Assembly (NCBI RefSeq): GCF_015602705.1
Contig: NZ_CP059081.1
Location: 1,187,702 to 1,251,701, forward strand
DNA length: 64,000 nucleotides
Reading direction: 5' to 3'
Source: Acinetobacter lwoffii
Lineage (GTDB): Bacteria; Pseudomonadota; Gammaproteobacteria; Pseudomonadales; Moraxellaceae
In this document: positions 52,824-63,442 of the stretch, piece by piece
How the letters are laid out: each line of letters starts with the position of its first letter
Position numbering within the stretch: position 1 is the first letter of the stretch
Translations under genes and position numbers: made by a program
The notes under the pieces: model-generated
The model's input: only the letters and a program-made list of their open reading frames with translations
Databases searched by the model: none
Told to the model about the DNA's origin: nothing

Positions 52824-53699
52824 AAAAAACACAATCTGTGTAGATGGCGCAGTTGAGGTAAAGCTAAAGATAATACTGATGACAGTAATCAGGATCACCG
52901 AGAACAAGAAATATTTCTTTGCCCAAAGTTGATCATTTTCAGCTTTAAATCCAATGACACCGATATATAACCAGTAAATGCACAGTAAGTTTAAAATCAC
53001 TGCATAGAACCAGTTGGCATAACCAAAGACAAATAACGCATTCATGGTCAGCGTAAATAACACCACATAAACCAGTGATTCAATCTTGGTACGATGAATC
53101 GAACGCGCTACAGGCAAAATCGGAATGCCTGCATTTTTGTAATCATCAAAGCGGTAAATCGCAATCGCCCATGAGTGAGGCATTTGCCATAGCGCATAAC
53201 CTAAAAAGATCAGTAACGCACCGAGGTCAAATTGATTGGCCACTGCGGTATAACCAATGACAGGCGGAGCTGCACCAGAAATACTGCCTACAACAGTTTG
53301 ATGAATTGTGGTTCGTTTTGTCCATAGGCTGTAGAAACCAACATATACGACAAAACCAATCACCGCGAATAAGAAAGCGTACGCATTTACCCAGAACCAT
53401 AAAAGACTAAAACCAGCGATGCCTAATACCAGGGCAAAGGCCAGGGCAACAGGTTCGGAAATGGTTTTGGTGACCAGAGCACGGTTTTGGGTGCGCTGCA
53501 TTTTTTGGTCGATGTCCTGGTCAATCACGTTATTGACCACACATCCTGATGCTACGACAAGCGTAGTACCGAGAAGGGTAATAAGCAGGAGAAGGAAATC
53601 TACAGAACCTTGAGTGGCTACGAAGTAGCCACCCAAAGTGGTAACAAAGTTACCGAAGAGAATTCCTGGCTTAGTCAGGAATAAATACTTTTTCAGCAT
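52821..53699 (-). CDS. cyoE: Heme O synthase (protoheme IX farnesyltransferase)
   Basis: A 292-residue polytopic prenyltransferase of the UbiA superfamily that attaches farnesyl to heme B, giving heme O for cytochrome bo3. The prenyl-diphosphate/Mg site is VNNVIDQDIDQKMQRTQNR (about 55-73), and the second conserved loop is in PVIGYTAVANQFD. About seven to nine membrane helices. Last gene of cyoABCDE, 10 bp after cyoD. Confidence 0.96.
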   Translation of the reverse strand: MLKKYLFLTKPGILFGNFVTTLGGYFVATQGSVDFLLLLITLLGTTLVVASGCVVNNVIDQDIDQKMQRTQNRALVTKTISEPVALAFALVLGIAGFSLLWFWVNAYAFLFAVIGFVVYVGFYSLWTKRTTIHQTVVGSISGAAPPVIGYTAVANQFDLGALLIFLGYALWQMPHSWAIAIYRFDDYKNAGIPILPVARSIHRTKIESLVYVVLFTLTMNALFVFGYANWFYAVILNLLCIYWLYIGVIGFKAENDQLWAKKYFLFSVILITVISIIFSFTSTAPSTQIVFF

Positions 53700-53709
53700 G
53701 ACGACCAGT

Positions 53710-54036
53710 TTAGATCATCATGTTGTAGTGTAGGTAATTCATGATCCATACAGAACCCACTAAAAGAATAGCGATAGTTAAGATGGTATACACGAATGCA
53801 ATCACGTTCCAGCGTTGCTCTGAAGAAGAGTTCATATGCAGGAAGTAAATTAACTGCACAAGAATCTGAGCAACCGCAGTAATCGCGATGACAGTAATCA
53901 AAATACCACGGCCAAAACCGCCTGCCATCACCATACCGAATGGAATTACGGTAAGGATGACAGAAAGGATGAAGCCGACGGTATATTGCTTAACGTTACC
54001 GTGTGATTCGCCAGCAGCGTTATGATCGTGACTCAT
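53710..54036 (-). CDS. cyoD: Cytochrome bo3 ubiquinol oxidase subunit IV
   Basis: A 108-residue subunit IV with three membrane helices (about 20-40, 48-68, 80-102). It stabilises the CuB site during assembly. The start is the ATG at 54036, overlapping the cyoC stop by one base (TAATG); the open frame to 54081 is an artefact running into cyo[19 protein letters not shown] then the HMNSSSEQRWN loop are typical. Confidence 0.95.
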   Translation of the reverse strand: MSHDHNAAGESHGNVKQYTVGFILSVILTVIPFGMVMAGGFGRGILITVIAITAVAQILVQLIYFLHMNSSSEQRWNVIAFVYTILTIAILLVGSVWIMNYLHYNMMI

Positions 54037-54656
54037 TACAGAACTCCCATCAAGTAAACTACGCTGAATACACAGATCCAAACGATGTCAAGGAAGTGCC
54101 AGAACAAGCTTAGGCAAGCTAGACGACGCGTGTTTGCAAGAGTCAAACCATATTTCTTGATTTGAACCATAAGCACGATCATCCAGACCAGACCAGAAGT
54201 TACGTGAATACCGTGCGTACCTACCAAAGTAAAGAACGCAGATAAGAACGCACTTGTGCTTGGACCGTGACCCGCATGAACTAAATGATTGAACTCATAT
54301 AGTTCCATGCCGATGAAGATAGCACCGAATACCCAAGTAATCGCTAACCAAGTCAGTACTTTTGCAACGTCTTTTTTGTATGCAGCAAGAACTGCAAAAC
54401 CAAAGGTTACAGAAGAGATCAAGAGGGCGAAGGTTTCAGTAAGAACGAAACCTAAAGAGTCGCCAAACAGGTCTCTCGCACTTGGAGTACCCACAGGAAT
54501 GTGGCTACTCAAAACAGCGAACGCAATGAAGAGTGTACCGAACAGGACAAGGTCACTCATCAAGTAAGTCCAGAAACCAAAGACGGTGATGTCAGTATCA
54601 TCGTGATGATGATGCTCATCGTGTCCGTGGTTATCGTGATGAAGTACTTCAGCCAT
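54036..54656 (-). CDS. cyoC: Cytochrome bo3 ubiquinol oxidase subunit III
   Basis: A 206-residue subunit III with five membrane helices. A His-rich N-terminal tail ([15 protein letters not shown], about 6-20) is followed by [19 protein letters not shown], and the [14 protein letters not shown] block (about 144-157) is the family signature. It is 4 bp after cyoB and overlaps cyoD by one base. Confidence 0.96.
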   Translation of the reverse strand: MAEVLHHDNHGHDEHHHHDDTDITVFGFWTYLMSDLVLFGTLFIAFAVLSSHIPVGTPSARDLFGDSLGFVLTETFALLISSVTFGFAVLAAYKKDVAKVLTWLAITWVFGAIFIGMELYEFNHLVHAGHGPSTSAFLSAFFTLVGTHGIHVTSGLVWMIVLMVQIKKYGLTLANTRRLACLSLFWHFLDIVWICVFSVVYLMGVL

Positions 54657-54660
54657 TGTC

Positions 54661-56649
54661 TTAGTCCTTCTTCAAGTGTTTTTCAAGAATCGCATAGCGT
54701 TCGTTTTCAATACGCTCAACTTCAGCAGCTGGAACATAGTAATCCACTTTCTTGGTGAAAGAAGACACGATGAAGCTAATGATAGAAGCAAGGAACGTAA
54801 CAACTACTAACCACCAGATGTGCCAGATTAAACCGAAGCCCATAACAGTGATGAACATCGCGATAACGAAACCGGCAGCACGGTTAGTTGGCATATGAAC
54901 ATCTTCGTACTTCGTTGGTTTTGCATACGCAACACCATTTTCTTTCTCGATCCAGAAAGTATCAATACCATTGATCTTTGGAAGATGAGCAAAGTTATAG
55001 AACGGAGCAGGAGAAGATGTCGCCCATTCAAGGGTACGACCATCCCATGGATCGCCAGTCAAATCCAGACGTTGGTCACGTTGTAAGAAACCAACCACGA
55101 TTTGCAGAATGAAACATACGATACCAAGCGCAATCAGAACTGCACCGAACATCGCGATATTTACATACGGGTCCCATTCTGGGTTGTCAAATGTATTCAA
55201 ACGACGTGTCATACCCATGAAACCAAGGATATAAAGTGGCATGAACGCAAAGTAGAAACCGAAGAACCAGAACCAGAACGCTGCTTTACCCCAAGTCTCA
55301 TTCAGTCTCCAACCGAACATTTTCGGCCAGTAGAAGATGATACCTGCGAACATCGCAAATACTACACCACCAATAATTACGTTATGGAAGTGAGCAATCA
55401 GGAATAAAGAGTTATGTACCAGGAAGTCCGCTGGTGGAACCGCCATCAATACACCTGTTAAACCACCGATACCGAAAGTTACCAGGAAGCCTAGTGTCCA
55501 TAGCATTGGAGTAGTGTAAACAATACGACCCTTGTACATGGTGAATAACCAAGAGAAGATTTTCACACCTGTAGGAATCGCAATAATCATGGTCATGATA
55601 CCGAAGAACGCGTTAACGTTGGCACCTGCACCCATGGTAAAGAAGTGGTGAACCCATACAACGAATGACAATACTGTGATTGCTACTGTTGCATACACCA
55701 TTGATTTGTAACCGAACAATGCTTTGCGCGAGAAAGTCGCAACAACTTCAGAGTAAATACCAAATGCTGGTAATACCAAGATATATACTTCCGGGTGACC
55801 CCAAGTCCAAATCAAGTTCACGTACAACATCGGGCTACCACCCAAGTCGTTAGTAAAGAAGTGGAAACCGAAGTAACGGTCAAGCGTTAACATTGCAATT
55901 GTTGCAGTCAACACTGGGAAAGCCGCAATAATCAATACTGCTGTACATAAAGATGTCCAGGTAAAGATTGGCATTTCCATAAGTTTCATGCCAGGCGCAC
56001 GCATTTTGATGATGGTAACGAAGAAGTTAACACCCGTTAATAGCGTACCCAGACCTGAAATTTGCAGTGCCCAGATATAGTAGTCCATACCTACGCCTGG
56101 AGAGTATTCAATGCCAGACAGTGGAGGGTATGCCATCCAGCCTGTTGCAGCGAACTCACCTAACGCGAGTGACACCATCATTAGACCCGCCGCACCGGCG
56201 AATAACCAGAAGCTGAGTGAGTTTAATAATGGAAATGCAACGTCACGTGCACCGATTTGAAGCGGTACAGAGATGTTCATCAAACCAACAACAAGACCCA
56301 TTGCCACGAAGAAGATCATGATCACGCCATGCGCGGTAAAGATCTGATCGTAATGCTCAGGGTGTAAATAACCTTCGCCGCCACCTTTTGCAAGGAACTG
56401 CTGAAGACGCATCATGATCGCATCGGCGAAACCACGCACCAGCATGATGATCGATACGAACAGGTACATGATACCAATTTTTTTATGGTCTACAGATGTG
56501 AACCATTCGTTCCACAGGTAGCCCCATTTTTTGAAGTAGGTAATACCGGCAACAACTGCGATACCACCCAAGATCATCATTGCAACAGTTGCCAATACGA
56601 TTGGATCGTAAGGAATTGCATCCGGACCTAACTTACCTAAGAAGCTCAT
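54661..56649 (-). CDS. cyoB: Cytochrome bo3 ubiquinol oxidase subunit I
   Basis: A 662-residue haem-copper oxidase subunit I that oxidises ubiquinol, reduces O2 to water and pumps protons. CuB and Tyr-crosslink region: [19 protein letters not shown] (about 283-301), second pair of His in [10 protein letters not shown] (about 333-334), and haem ligands in [13 protein letters not shown] (about 419-424). N-terminal extra helices before the SVDHKKIG motif match the bo3 subfamily. 3-4 bp from cyoA and cyoC. Inner membrane. Confidence 0.97.
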   Translation of the reverse strand: MSFLGKLGPDAIPYDPIVLATVAMMILGGIAVVAGITYFKKWGYLWNEWFTSVDHKKIGIMYLFVSIIMLVRGFADAIMMRLQQFLAKGGGEGYLHPEHYDQIFTAHGVIMIFFVAMGLVVGLMNISVPLQIGARDVAFPLLNSLSFWLFAGAAGLMMVSLALGEFAATGWMAYPPLSGIEYSPGVGMDYYIWALQISGLGTLLTGVNFFVTIIKMRAPGMKLMEMPIFTWTSLCTAVLIIAAFPVLTATIAMLTLDRYFGFHFFTNDLGGSPMLYVNLIWTWGHPEVYILVLPAFGIYSEVVATFSRKALFGYKSMVYATVAITVLSFVVWVHHFFTMGAGANVNAFFGIMTMIIAIPTGVKIFSWLFTMYKGRIVYTTPMLWTLGFLVTFGIGGLTGVLMAVPPADFLVHNSLFLIAHFHNVIIGGVVFAMFAGIIFYWPKMFGWRLNETWGKAAFWFWFFGFYFAFMPLYILGFMGMTRRLNTFDNPEWDPYVNIAMFGAVLIALGIVCFILQIVVGFLQRDQRLDLTGDPWDGRTLEWATSSPAPFYNFAHLPKINGIDTFWIEKENGVAYAKPTKYEDVHMPTNRAAGFVIAMFITVMGFGLIWHIWWLVVVTFLASIISFIVSSFTKKVDYYVPAAEVERIENERYAILEKHLKKD

Positions 56650-56652
56650 GTC

Positions 56653-57747
56653 TTATTCTCCTTGAGAAGCAGTCGCATGTTCACCAGCTACATGAGCTTC
56701 AGAAGCAGACGCTTCATGAGCAACAGCATCAGTCGCTGCAGCTTCTACAGGAGCTGAATGGTCAGCACCGTGGTAGTTACTCATATACTTGTGAATCACA
56801 GATTCAAACAAACCTTGCTCTACAGAAGAGTAGTAAGTCACAGGATGTGGCTTAGTAGGGTAAGGCTTCATTGCTTCAGCAGCAGCCTTCTCTTCAGGAG
56901 TCTTAGCTCTTGCAATAATCGCTTCGATCTGGTGAACACCGCGGTTACCGTCACGTAAGCTTGCAAATTCAGCTTGGTCTAGAACAGTTTTTTGTACTGC
57001 ATTAGGGTTAACTGAAGTACCGTTTCCTGCCTGAATAGCAGAAACCCATTCGGCAAACTGGGCATCAGTCACAGAATGTGCACGGAAGCGCATTTGTGAG
57101 AAGCCGTAACCTGAATAGTTTGAAGAGAAACCACGGTAGCCTTCAGCTGGGCTAGTTTCATCAGCTAATAGGTTGAGGTGAGTTTGCATACCTGCCATTG
57201 CATAAATCTGACCACTTAACGCCGGGATGAAGAACGAGTTCATCGTGAAGTTAGAGGTTAAACGAAGGCTTACCGGAGTTTTCTCTGGGAAACGCAATTC
57301 GTTAACAGTTGCAATGCCTTGCTCAGGATAGATGAAGATCCATTTAAATTGCTCAGCAATAACTTGAACAGTTAATGGCGCTTTATCTGCTTCAATTGGA
57401 CGGTATGGGTCATACTTGTGGGAGCCCCACCAAGTTAACCAAGCTAAAATACCAATAATAATGACAGGGATACCCCATACTACAATTTCAATCGCAGTAG
57501 AGTGTGTCCATGTAGGTTTATAGTCTGCGTCTTTATTCGATGCACGATATTTCCAACCGAACCATAATGCCATGATGATTGATGGAATAACCACCAAAAG
57601 CATTAAGTAAATCGCAGTCATCATCAGGTTACTTTGACCTGCTGCAACTGGACCTTTAGAGTTCAGAAGTACCATATCACCACCACACCCGGTCAAGAGT
57701 GCAGTCATCGCAGATAAAGACAATACAGCTAAAATCGTTTGTCTCAT
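56653..57747 (-). CDS. cyoA: Cytochrome bo3 ubiquinol oxidase subunit II
   Basis: A 364-residue subunit II. Lipoprotein signal with lipobox LLTGCGGD, two membrane helices (about 44-66 and 88-110), then the cupredoxin domain (EQFKWIFIYPEQGIATVNE...FFIPALSGQIYAMAGM) that lacks the CuA cysteines, as expected for a quinol oxidase. The C-terminal tail (about 315-364) is Ala/His/Glu-rich and longer than in E. coli CyoA (315 residues). First gene of cyoABCDE; GAGG Shine-Dalgarno. Confidence 0.96.
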   Translation of the reverse strand: MRQTILAVLSLSAMTALLTGCGGDMVLLNSKGPVAAGQSNLMMTAIYLMLLVVIPSIIMALWFGWKYRASNKDADYKPTWTHSTAIEIVVWGIPVIIIGILAWLTWWGSHKYDPYRPIEADKAPLTVQVIAEQFKWIFIYPEQGIATVNELRFPEKTPVSLRLTSNFTMNSFFIPALSGQIYAMAGMQTHLNLLADETSPAEGYRGFSSNYSGYGFSQMRFRAHSVTDAQFAEWVSAIQAGNGTSVNPNAVQKTVLDQAEFASLRDGNRGVHQIEAIIARAKTPEEKAAAEAMKPYPTKPHPVTYYSSVEQGLFESVIHKYMSNYHGADHSAPVEAAATDAVAHEASASEAHVAGEHATASQGE

Positions 57748-57826
57748 TTTACAACCTCGGTGAAGAGTCCCATTCCCTAATTTAATATGGGATAGCGATT
57801 AAAGTGCATATGACAAAAAAGGCTGA

Positions 57827-57854
57827 ATTTTACAAAACATCCTATTAATCACAA
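57827..57854 (-). promoter_or_regulatory. Possible cyo operon promoter
   Basis: On the minus strand TTGTGA (57854-57849), 16-bp spacer, TAAAAT (57832-57827), about 80 nt before the cyoA ATG. Confidence 0.4.
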
Positions 57855-58005
57855 TACACCGCTACGTTGTAGGGCATTATGCCTGAGATTCACGAACTAA
57901 GCTATATCTAGGGCGCTTTAAATGCCTGTAATAAAAACCGATTTTGCTGGTCTGGATTGGGGAGGATTTATGGGAATTTTATTTCAATTTCAAAGTTCTG
58001 TAATC

Positions 58006-58032
58006 AAAATGGGATGATATTCATCCCATTTT
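58006..58032. terminator. Terminator after the GYF/RDD gene
   Basis: AAAATGGGATGA-tat-TCATCCCATTTT, perfect stem just past the stop of the minus-strand gene. Confidence 0.85.
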
Positions 58033-58045
58033 GTGTATTCCTGCG

Positions 58046-58843
58046 CTATTGTTTCACAACTTTCGTTTTTGCTAGTTTATCGTGCAAGGTTTGACGTTTT
58101 TTGCCCAATCCGAAGGCCCAGTCAATAATTAAACTCAGTGGCATAAATACAATATTTAAAAATATGAAGAATACGCTACGAATAGTAAAAGCGCGCAACA
58201 GGCTGGGCTTTTCACCTGATTCTGCATCTACAATTTTGATTTTCGTGAGCTTTTTACCAATACTTTGGCCTGATTTGGCAATCAGAAAGGCTTGAATGGC
58301 CAGCATGATAATCAAATAGACCGCTGTGGCAAGCCACGCCTGCTGAGAAAACATCTCAAACATTTGAGTCTGTAATTGTTGGGCCAGTGCAGGATCTGCA
58401 TCGCTACTTAGCACGACATTCATGAACTCTTCATTCAGTTGTGCAAATCGGGTTTCCTGTTCAGGCGTAAAAAATGCAGTCAAAATGAAGGTTGCTGGTA
58501 ACCACAGTAACACATCTACAATTTTGGCCAGGATACGGCTTGGAATACTGGCGAGTTCATTTTTTTGAGTCGCTGTTTGAGTATGAGGCTGTGAGTAGGC
58601 CGAAGTCGTTGGCTGGCTGTTCTGGAATATCGGTGTTTCAGGTGTGACTGCCGGAGCGACATAACCTTCAGGTTGATATACCGATTTTCCTTGGGTAAGT
58701 TCACCTAAGGCTTTCCATTCTGTCATACCTTGATGCCATGCCAGGTCAGTCAGCATGACTTGTTGATTCGCCAGCATCTGATTCAATTGCTCGAGCGTAT
58801 ATGGACCAGCTTGTTGATTGTTTCGTGCCAAGTAAATCTGCAT
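58046..58843 (-). CDS. GYF_2-RDD membrane protein of unknown function
   Basis: A 265-residue protein. Residues 1-55 match the GYF_2 domain (MQIYLARNNQQAGPYTLEQL ... WHQGMTEWKALGEL), a likely peptide-binding module. A Pro/Thr/Gln-rich linker (about 56-95) leads to an RDD domain (about 100-262) with three membrane helices and its characteristic R-x-D and K-x-x-K-I spots: ASIPSRILAKIVDVLLWLP, IGKKLTKIKIVDAESG. RDD proteins have been linked to Na+/H+ exchange and envelope functions, but no role is secured. Monocistronic between cyo and ppsA. Confidence 0.85.
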   Translation of the reverse strand: MQIYLARNNQQAGPYTLEQLNQMLANQQVMLTDLAWHQGMTEWKALGELTQGKSVYQPEGYVAPAVTPETPIFQNSQPTTSAYSQPHTQTATQKNELASIPSRILAKIVDVLLWLPATFILTAFFTPEQETRFAQLNEEFMNVVLSSDADPALAQQLQTQMFEMFSQQAWLATAVYLIIMLAIQAFLIAKSGQSIGKKLTKIKIVDAESGEKPSLLRAFTIRSVFFIFLNIVFMPLSLIIDWAFGLGKKRQTLHDKLAKTKVVKQ

Positions 58844-59221
58844 ATAGACTGAATCTCAATATATAAATGTGAACTGATAATAGCTTTGATCAAGATTGTA
58901 TTGAATTCTATTTTGAAAACAAACATCCTCTTATCGTAAGATATAGATTAATTGAGGATTTTCAATCATATTTCTCATTAAAAATGCGCCCATACAAAAT
59001 TGCAAGGATCTCTACTCTTAAAAATATCTTCCCGAACACTCAATGGTTATTCATTATTATTGCCATTTTGATATGACTTTACTGTTGGTATTTGTTTGTC
59101 ATTACAGTCTTTATGTGTTGATAAGCTTTGATTTAATTATATTTATAAATTCAATCGTTAATCTTGCGATTAGGCCTTTAATTATTAATTTTCAAACAGT
59201 AAATCATAATATCTATCTCAT
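58844..59221. other. AT-rich gap between the GYF/RDD gene and ppsA
   Basis: About 380 bp. The right part has a 64-codon plus-strand frame (59043-59237) with hydrophobic, low-complexity composition and no Shine-Dalgarno; I do not believe it. The left 100 bp should hold the GYF/RDD promoter. Nothing else seen. Confidence 0.4.
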
Positions 59222-59250
59222 AAAAAAGACCCTATAAAAGGGTCTTTTTT
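59222..59250. terminator. Terminator of ppsA
   Basis: AAAAAAGACCC-tataaa-AGGGTCTTTTTT, 13 bp past the ppsA stop; T-rich on both strands. Confidence 0.93.
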
Positions 59251-59262
59251 ATTCACAATTGC

Positions 59263-61641
59263 TTATGCTTTTTGCACTTTTTCTTCAGCCAGGAAGAACC
59301 AGGTTTCAAGTACCGAGTCTGGGTTTAAAGACACAGAGTCGATACCTTGTTCCATTAACCATTGTGCAAGATCTGGGTGATCAGAAGGACCTTGACCACA
59401 AATGCCTACATATTTGCCAGCTTTACGGCATGCTTGAATTGCAAGAGAAAGCAACGCTTTAACCGCAGGGTCGCGCTCATCAAATAGGTGAGAGACAATA
59501 CCAGAGTCACGGTCAAGACCAAGTGTTAATTGTGTCAAGTCGTTTGAACCAATAGAGAAACCATCGAAATGTTCAAGGAACTGATCTGCCAATAAAGCAT
59601 TGGTTGGAAGTTCACACATCATGATCACTTTAAGGCCATTTTCACCGCGCTTAAGACCATTTAATGCAAGAAGTTCAATGACACGTTTCGCTTCAGCAAC
59701 AGTACGAACAAATGGAATCATGATCTGGATATTGGTTAAACCCATTTCATCACGTGCCTTTTTTAATGCACGACATTCAAGTTCGAAGCAATCACGGAAG
59801 TTGTCAGAAACGTAGCGACTTGCACCACGGAAACCTAGCATCGGGTTTTCTTCTTCTGGCTCGTATAACTTACCACCGATCAAGTTTGCATATTCGTTAG
59901 ACTTGAAGTCTGACATACGAACAATGACTGGCTTGTCTGCAAATGCAGCAGCAAGTGTCGAGATACCTTCAACCAGTTTCTCTACATAGAATTCAATTGG
60001 AGATGCATAACCTGCAGTACGCGCCATGACTGCTGCACGTGTTTCACGTGGAAGGCTGTCAATATTGATCAATGCTTTCGGGTGAACACCAATCATACGG
60101 TTAATAATGAATTCAAGACGCGCCAGACCAATACCTGCGTTTGGAATTTGAGCAAAGTCAAATGCACGGTCCGGGTTACCCACGTTCATCATGACTTTAA
60201 ATGGAAGAGCAGGCATAGACTCAATTGAATTCTTTTGAATTTCAAAATCTAGTGCGCCTTCATAGATAAAGCCAGTATCACCTTCGGCACAAGACACAGT
60301 CACTTCCTGACCGTCTACAAGAACTTCAGTTGCATTACCACAACCAACGATTGCAGGAACACCAAGCTCACGTGCAATGATTGCAGCGTGACAAGTACGA
60401 CCACCACGGTTTGTTACAATCGCAGCTGCACGTTTCATGACTGGTTCCCAATCCGGGTCAGTCATATCAGATACAAGAACATCACCATCTTGTACTTTGT
60501 CCATTTCTTTAATAGACGTCACAATGCGGACTTTACCAGAACCAATGCGTTGACCGATTGAACGGCCTTCACAGATCACAGTACCGCGTTGTTTCAACAG
60601 GTAGCGTTCCATGGTGCCGACATTTTCACGGCTTTTTACAGTTTCAGGACGCGCCTGAACGATGTAAATCTTGCCATCATCGCCATCTTTTGCCCACTCG
60701 ATGTCCATTGGTGCACCGTAGTGGTTTTCAATGATCAGCGCTTGTTTAGCAAGTTCTTGTAATTCCTGGTCGTTTAAAGCGAACTGTTGGCGTTCAGCTT
60801 TTTCAACATCCACGACAACAACAGATTTACCTGCAGATGCTTCTTCACCATAAATCATTTTCTGGTGCTTAGAACCCAGGTTGCGACGAAGGATTGCGTG
60901 TCGGCCTGCATTTAAAAGCGGTTTAGAAATATAGAATTCGTCCGGGTTAACTGCACCTTGAACGACCATTTCACCCAAACCATAAGATGCGGTAATGAAT
61001 ACTGCATCACGGAAGCCTGATTCAGTATCTAGCGTAAACATTACACCTGCAGCGCCAGTTTCTGAACGAACCATGCGTTGTACACCAGCAGACAGCGCAA
61101 CTACATCATGGGCAAAGTTTTGGTGTACACGGTAAGAGATTGCGCGGTCGTTGTACAAAGATGCAAACACTTCTTTGATTGCGATCAGAACGTTATCGAT
61201 ACCACGAATGTTCAAGAAAGTTTCTTGCTGGCCGGCAAAAGAAGCATCCGGCAAATCTTCTGCAGTTGCAGAAGAACGAACGGCAACCGGGATGTCAGGG
61301 TTGCCGTTAGAAAGTTCTGCAAATGCTGTACGAACTTCTTGTTCTAATGCAGGCGTAAGTGGAGTATCCACAATCCATTGACGAATTTTTGCGCCAGTTT
61401 CAGCAAGTGCATTTACATCATCAACATTGAGTGCAGCAAGCTCTGCATTGATTTTAGCGTTTAGGCCACTTTGCTCGAGAAATTCACGGTAGGCATCGGC
61501 AGTCGTTGCGAAACCACCTGGCACAGATACACCAGCATTTGATAAGTGGCTGATCATTTCGCCTAGTGATGAGTTTTTCCCACCGACCAGCTCAACGTCG
61601 TGCTTCCCTAATTTTTCCAGACCAATTACGCGCGCTTCCAA
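59263..61641 (-). CDS. ppsA: Phosphoenolpyruvate synthase
   Basis: A 792-residue PEP synthase (pyruvate, water dikinase), which makes PEP from pyruvate and ATP, needed for gluconeogenesis. ATP-grasp N-domain ([13 protein letters not shown] near 18; [22 protein letters not shown], about 120-141), phosphohistidine in [21 protein letters not shown] (His about 417), and C-terminal PEP domain with [13 protein letters not shown] and [10 protein letters not shown] (catalytic Cys). Starts at TTG (61641) behind GGAG; no in-frame ATG is near enough. Divergent from ppsR, which controls it by reversible phosphorylation of a Thr next to the His. Confidence 0.96.
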   Translation of the reverse strand: MEARVIGLEKLGKHDVELVGGKNSSLGEMISHLSNAGVSVPGGFATTADAYREFLEQSGLNAKINAELAALNVDDVNALAETGAKIRQWIVDTPLTPALEQEVRTAFAELSNGNPDIPVAVRSSATAEDLPDASFAGQQETFLNIRGIDNVLIAIKEVFASLYNDRAISYRVHQNFAHDVVALSAGVQRMVRSETGAAGVMFTLDTESGFRDAVFITASYGLGEMVVQGAVNPDEFYISKPLLNAGRHAILRRNLGSKHQKMIYGEEASAGKSVVVVDVEKAERQQFALNDQELQELAKQALIIENHYGAPMDIEWAKDGDDGKIYIVQARPETVKSRENVGTMERYLLKQRGTVICEGRSIGQRIGSGKVRIVTSIKEMDKVQDGDVLVSDMTDPDWEPVMKRAAAIVTNRGGRTCHAAIIARELGVPAIVGCGNATEVLVDGQEVTVSCAEGDTGFIYEGALDFEIQKNSIESMPALPFKVMMNVGNPDRAFDFAQIPNAGIGLARLEFIINRMIGVHPKALINIDSLPRETRAAVMARTAGYASPIEFYVEKLVEGISTLAAAFADKPVIVRMSDFKSNEYANLIGGKLYEPEEENPMLGFRGASRYVSDNFRDCFELECRALKKARDEMGLTNIQIMIPFVRTVAEAKRVIELLALNGLKRGENGLKVIMMCELPTNALLADQFLEHFDGFSIGSNDLTQLTLGLDRDSGIVSHLFDERDPAVKALLSLAIQACRKAGKYVGICGQGPSDHPDLAQWLMEQGIDSVSLNPDSVLETWFFLAEEKVQKA

Positions 61642-61795
61642 AGTTGTTACTCCACTTTTGCAGTATTAATCACTATCTCGGCATGAGAGTATAGCAAATC
61701 ATCTAGGTTTTTGATTTTACTAAGCGACAGTCATGTAAGATCGGTTTACTATAAAGATTATATAGCACTAAGACAAATGTTGGAGGAGAATTTTA

Positions 61796-62632
61796 ATGTC
61801 GGAAGGTAAACAAATTCAGCGTAGTGTTTTCTTTATTTCAGATGGTACCGCCATCACCGCTGAAACCCTTGGACACTCGCTGTTAGCGCAGTTTCCGCAT
61901 GTGAAATTTGACATTCATATTATCCCTTACATTAGTTCCGAAGAAGCGGCTACAAATGTGGTGGCAGAGATCAATGCAAGAGCTCAAATCGACGGTGAAA
62001 AACCGCTGGTATTTGATACCCTAGTTGATCCCTATGTGCGCGACATTATTAATACTGCAAATGCAGTAAATCTCGATGTATTTGAAGGGCTTATTAGTAA
62101 GTTGGCTGATGAATTAGGCACGATTCCTACAACTTTAGTCGGGCAGACCCACGCGGTGACCGACTCTGAGTCTTATAAGGCCCGTATTGATGCTGTTCAT
62201 TTTGCTTTAGATAACGACGACGGCGCACGTACCCGTCATTATGATAAAGCTGACCTGATCCTGATTGGTGTATCGCGTTCAGGTAAAACCCCGACCTCTA
62301 TTTATCTGTCTTTGCAGTTCGGTATTCGCGTGGCGAACTATCCACTGACTGAAGAAGATTTGGATGATAACCGACTGCCAGCCGTGCTGCGACCGCATAA
62401 AAACAAGCTGTTTGGCCTGATGATTGATGCGGAACGCCTTGTGGCCATTCGTTCTGAGCGTAAGGCCAATAGCCGTTATGCCAGCTTTAGTCAGTGTCAG
62501 ATGGAGTTACGTGCGATTGAAGGCATTTATATTTCGGAAGGCATCAAGTACCTGAATGTGTCTGAAATGTCGATTGAAGAAATCTCAACACGTGTGTTGC
62601 AAATGACCGGTTTAAAACGTCGAATCGGTTAA
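61796..62632 (+). CDS. ppsR: PEP synthase regulatory protein (kinase/pyrophosphorylase)
   Basis: A 278-residue DUF299 protein. It inactivates PEP synthase by ADP-dependent phosphorylation of a Thr and reactivates it by Pi-dependent removal. The P-loop is LIGVSRSGKTPTSIYLS (about 158-174), preceded by FFISDGTAITAETLGHSLL (about 12-30) as in all members. It is transcribed divergently from its target ppsA with a 154-bp shared promoter region, the standard arrangement. ATG after GGAGGAG. Confidence 0.96.
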   Translation: MSEGKQIQRSVFFISDGTAITAETLGHSLLAQFPHVKFDIHIIPYISSEEAATNVVAEINARAQIDGEKPLVFDTLVDPYVRDIINTANAVNLDVFEGLISKLADELGTIPTTLVGQTHAVTDSESYKARIDAVHFALDNDDGARTRHYDKADLILIGVSRSGKTPTSIYLSLQFGIRVANYPLTEEDLDDNRLPAVLRPHKNKLFGLMIDAERLVAIRSERKANSRYASFSQCQMELRAIEGIYISEGIKYLNVSEMSIEEISTRVLQMTGLKRRIG

Positions 62633-62643
62633 GAAATTAGCCA

Positions 62644-62666
62644 GAGCCAAACTGCGGTTTGGCTTT
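62644..62666 (+). terminator. Terminator of ppsR
   Basis: AGCCAAAC-tgcg-GTTTGGCT then TTGATTT, 11 bp past the stop. Confidence 0.75.
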
Positions 62667-62878
62667 GATTTATAGCTAAAAATTACAAGTAAGCATTGAT
62701 TAATCGAAATAATGTATGATTTTTATAATTTAAATAAAATATCAGGTATCATTTTTAAAAATACCTTAGAGTCTTCTTTGCTCATTTTGTTGAATAAATC
62801 ATCATGTCGGTTCTTGATACGTAAATAAAAATCTCATTATCAGCTTACCAATTTTTCATTTTTACTCGCCAGCGTGAG

Positions 62879-63442
62879 TTATTTTTCTGCTAAATAAGTA
62901 TGAATAATGATATCGACCGGATGCTGTTCACCATTAATACAATGAATTGTATTTTCCGAAATTTTCAGAATCGGCCAGGTAATCAGGCGGCAATTTTCAC
63001 GTTGTAGGGCAGCATAATAATGATCTGATTTCAGATAAATTTTACGGGAAGATGCAAGATTTGGCATTAACTGGCGTCTTAGCCACAAATTCTGCACCTG
63101 ATTTTCTAAAAACCGCAGAGAAAGCAAGCTTTTAATGCGGTTGTTAAATAAGCGGCGATTTTTACCAATCAATGGGTGATTAATAATTCGTTGCAGAATT
63201 CGGTCGGAACCGGGCAGTACAAAAGCAGGATTAATCTGGAAAACTTTTACCGAACGGGCATGTTGACTGATTTTATCCAGCTGGCTCACGGTAAACTGAT
63301 CTGTGCCAATAATAGCAATATCTTTATCTGCATAATCCAATTCTAGCAGTTCGGAAGAGGGTGCTTTAATTCCAGTAAACTGCTGAAAATGTTCGGGGCG
63401 ATTTTCAAAAATACCAGCGTGTGGATCCTGCTTGGTAGACAT
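62879..63442 (-). CDS. Degenerate NADPH-domain fragment of a Baeyer-Villiger/FMO-type monooxygenase
   Basis: A 187-residue protein with a good Shine-Dalgarno (AAGGAATTC) and no frame breaks. It aligns by eye with only the NADP-binding middle of flavin monooxygenases such as the gene at 1-798: FTG near 22, IAIIGTDQFTVSQLDKIS (about 42-59) for the GxGxx(G/A) loop, VKVFQINPAFVLP (about 65-77), then the downstream block ending YLKSDHYYAALQRENCRLIT and HPVDIIIHTY. The FAD domain is absent, the second Gly of GxGxx is Asp48, and the fingerprint His is Pro. It cannot be a normal monooxygenase; it may be a relic or a repurposed nucleotide-binding protein. Confidence 0.75.
   Translation of the reverse strand: MSTKQDPHAGIFENRPEHFQQFTGIKAPSSELLELDYADKDIAIIGTDQFTVSQLDKISQHARSVKVFQINPAFVLPGSDRILQRIINHPLIGKNRRLFNNRIKSLLSLRFLENQVQNLWLRRQLMPNLASSRKIYLKSDHYYAALQRENCRLITWPILKISENTIHCINGEQHPVDIIIHTYLAEK

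Noticed and set aside
53710..54081. Longer cyoD frame of 123 codons
   Set aside because: The extra codons lie inside cyoC; the TAATG overlap at 54036 is the natural start.
59043..59237. 64-codon hydrophobic plus-strand ORF before ppsA
   Set aside because: No Shine-Dalgarno, low-complexity Ile/Leu/Tyr-rich composition from AT-rich DNA, and its end runs into the ppsA terminator.
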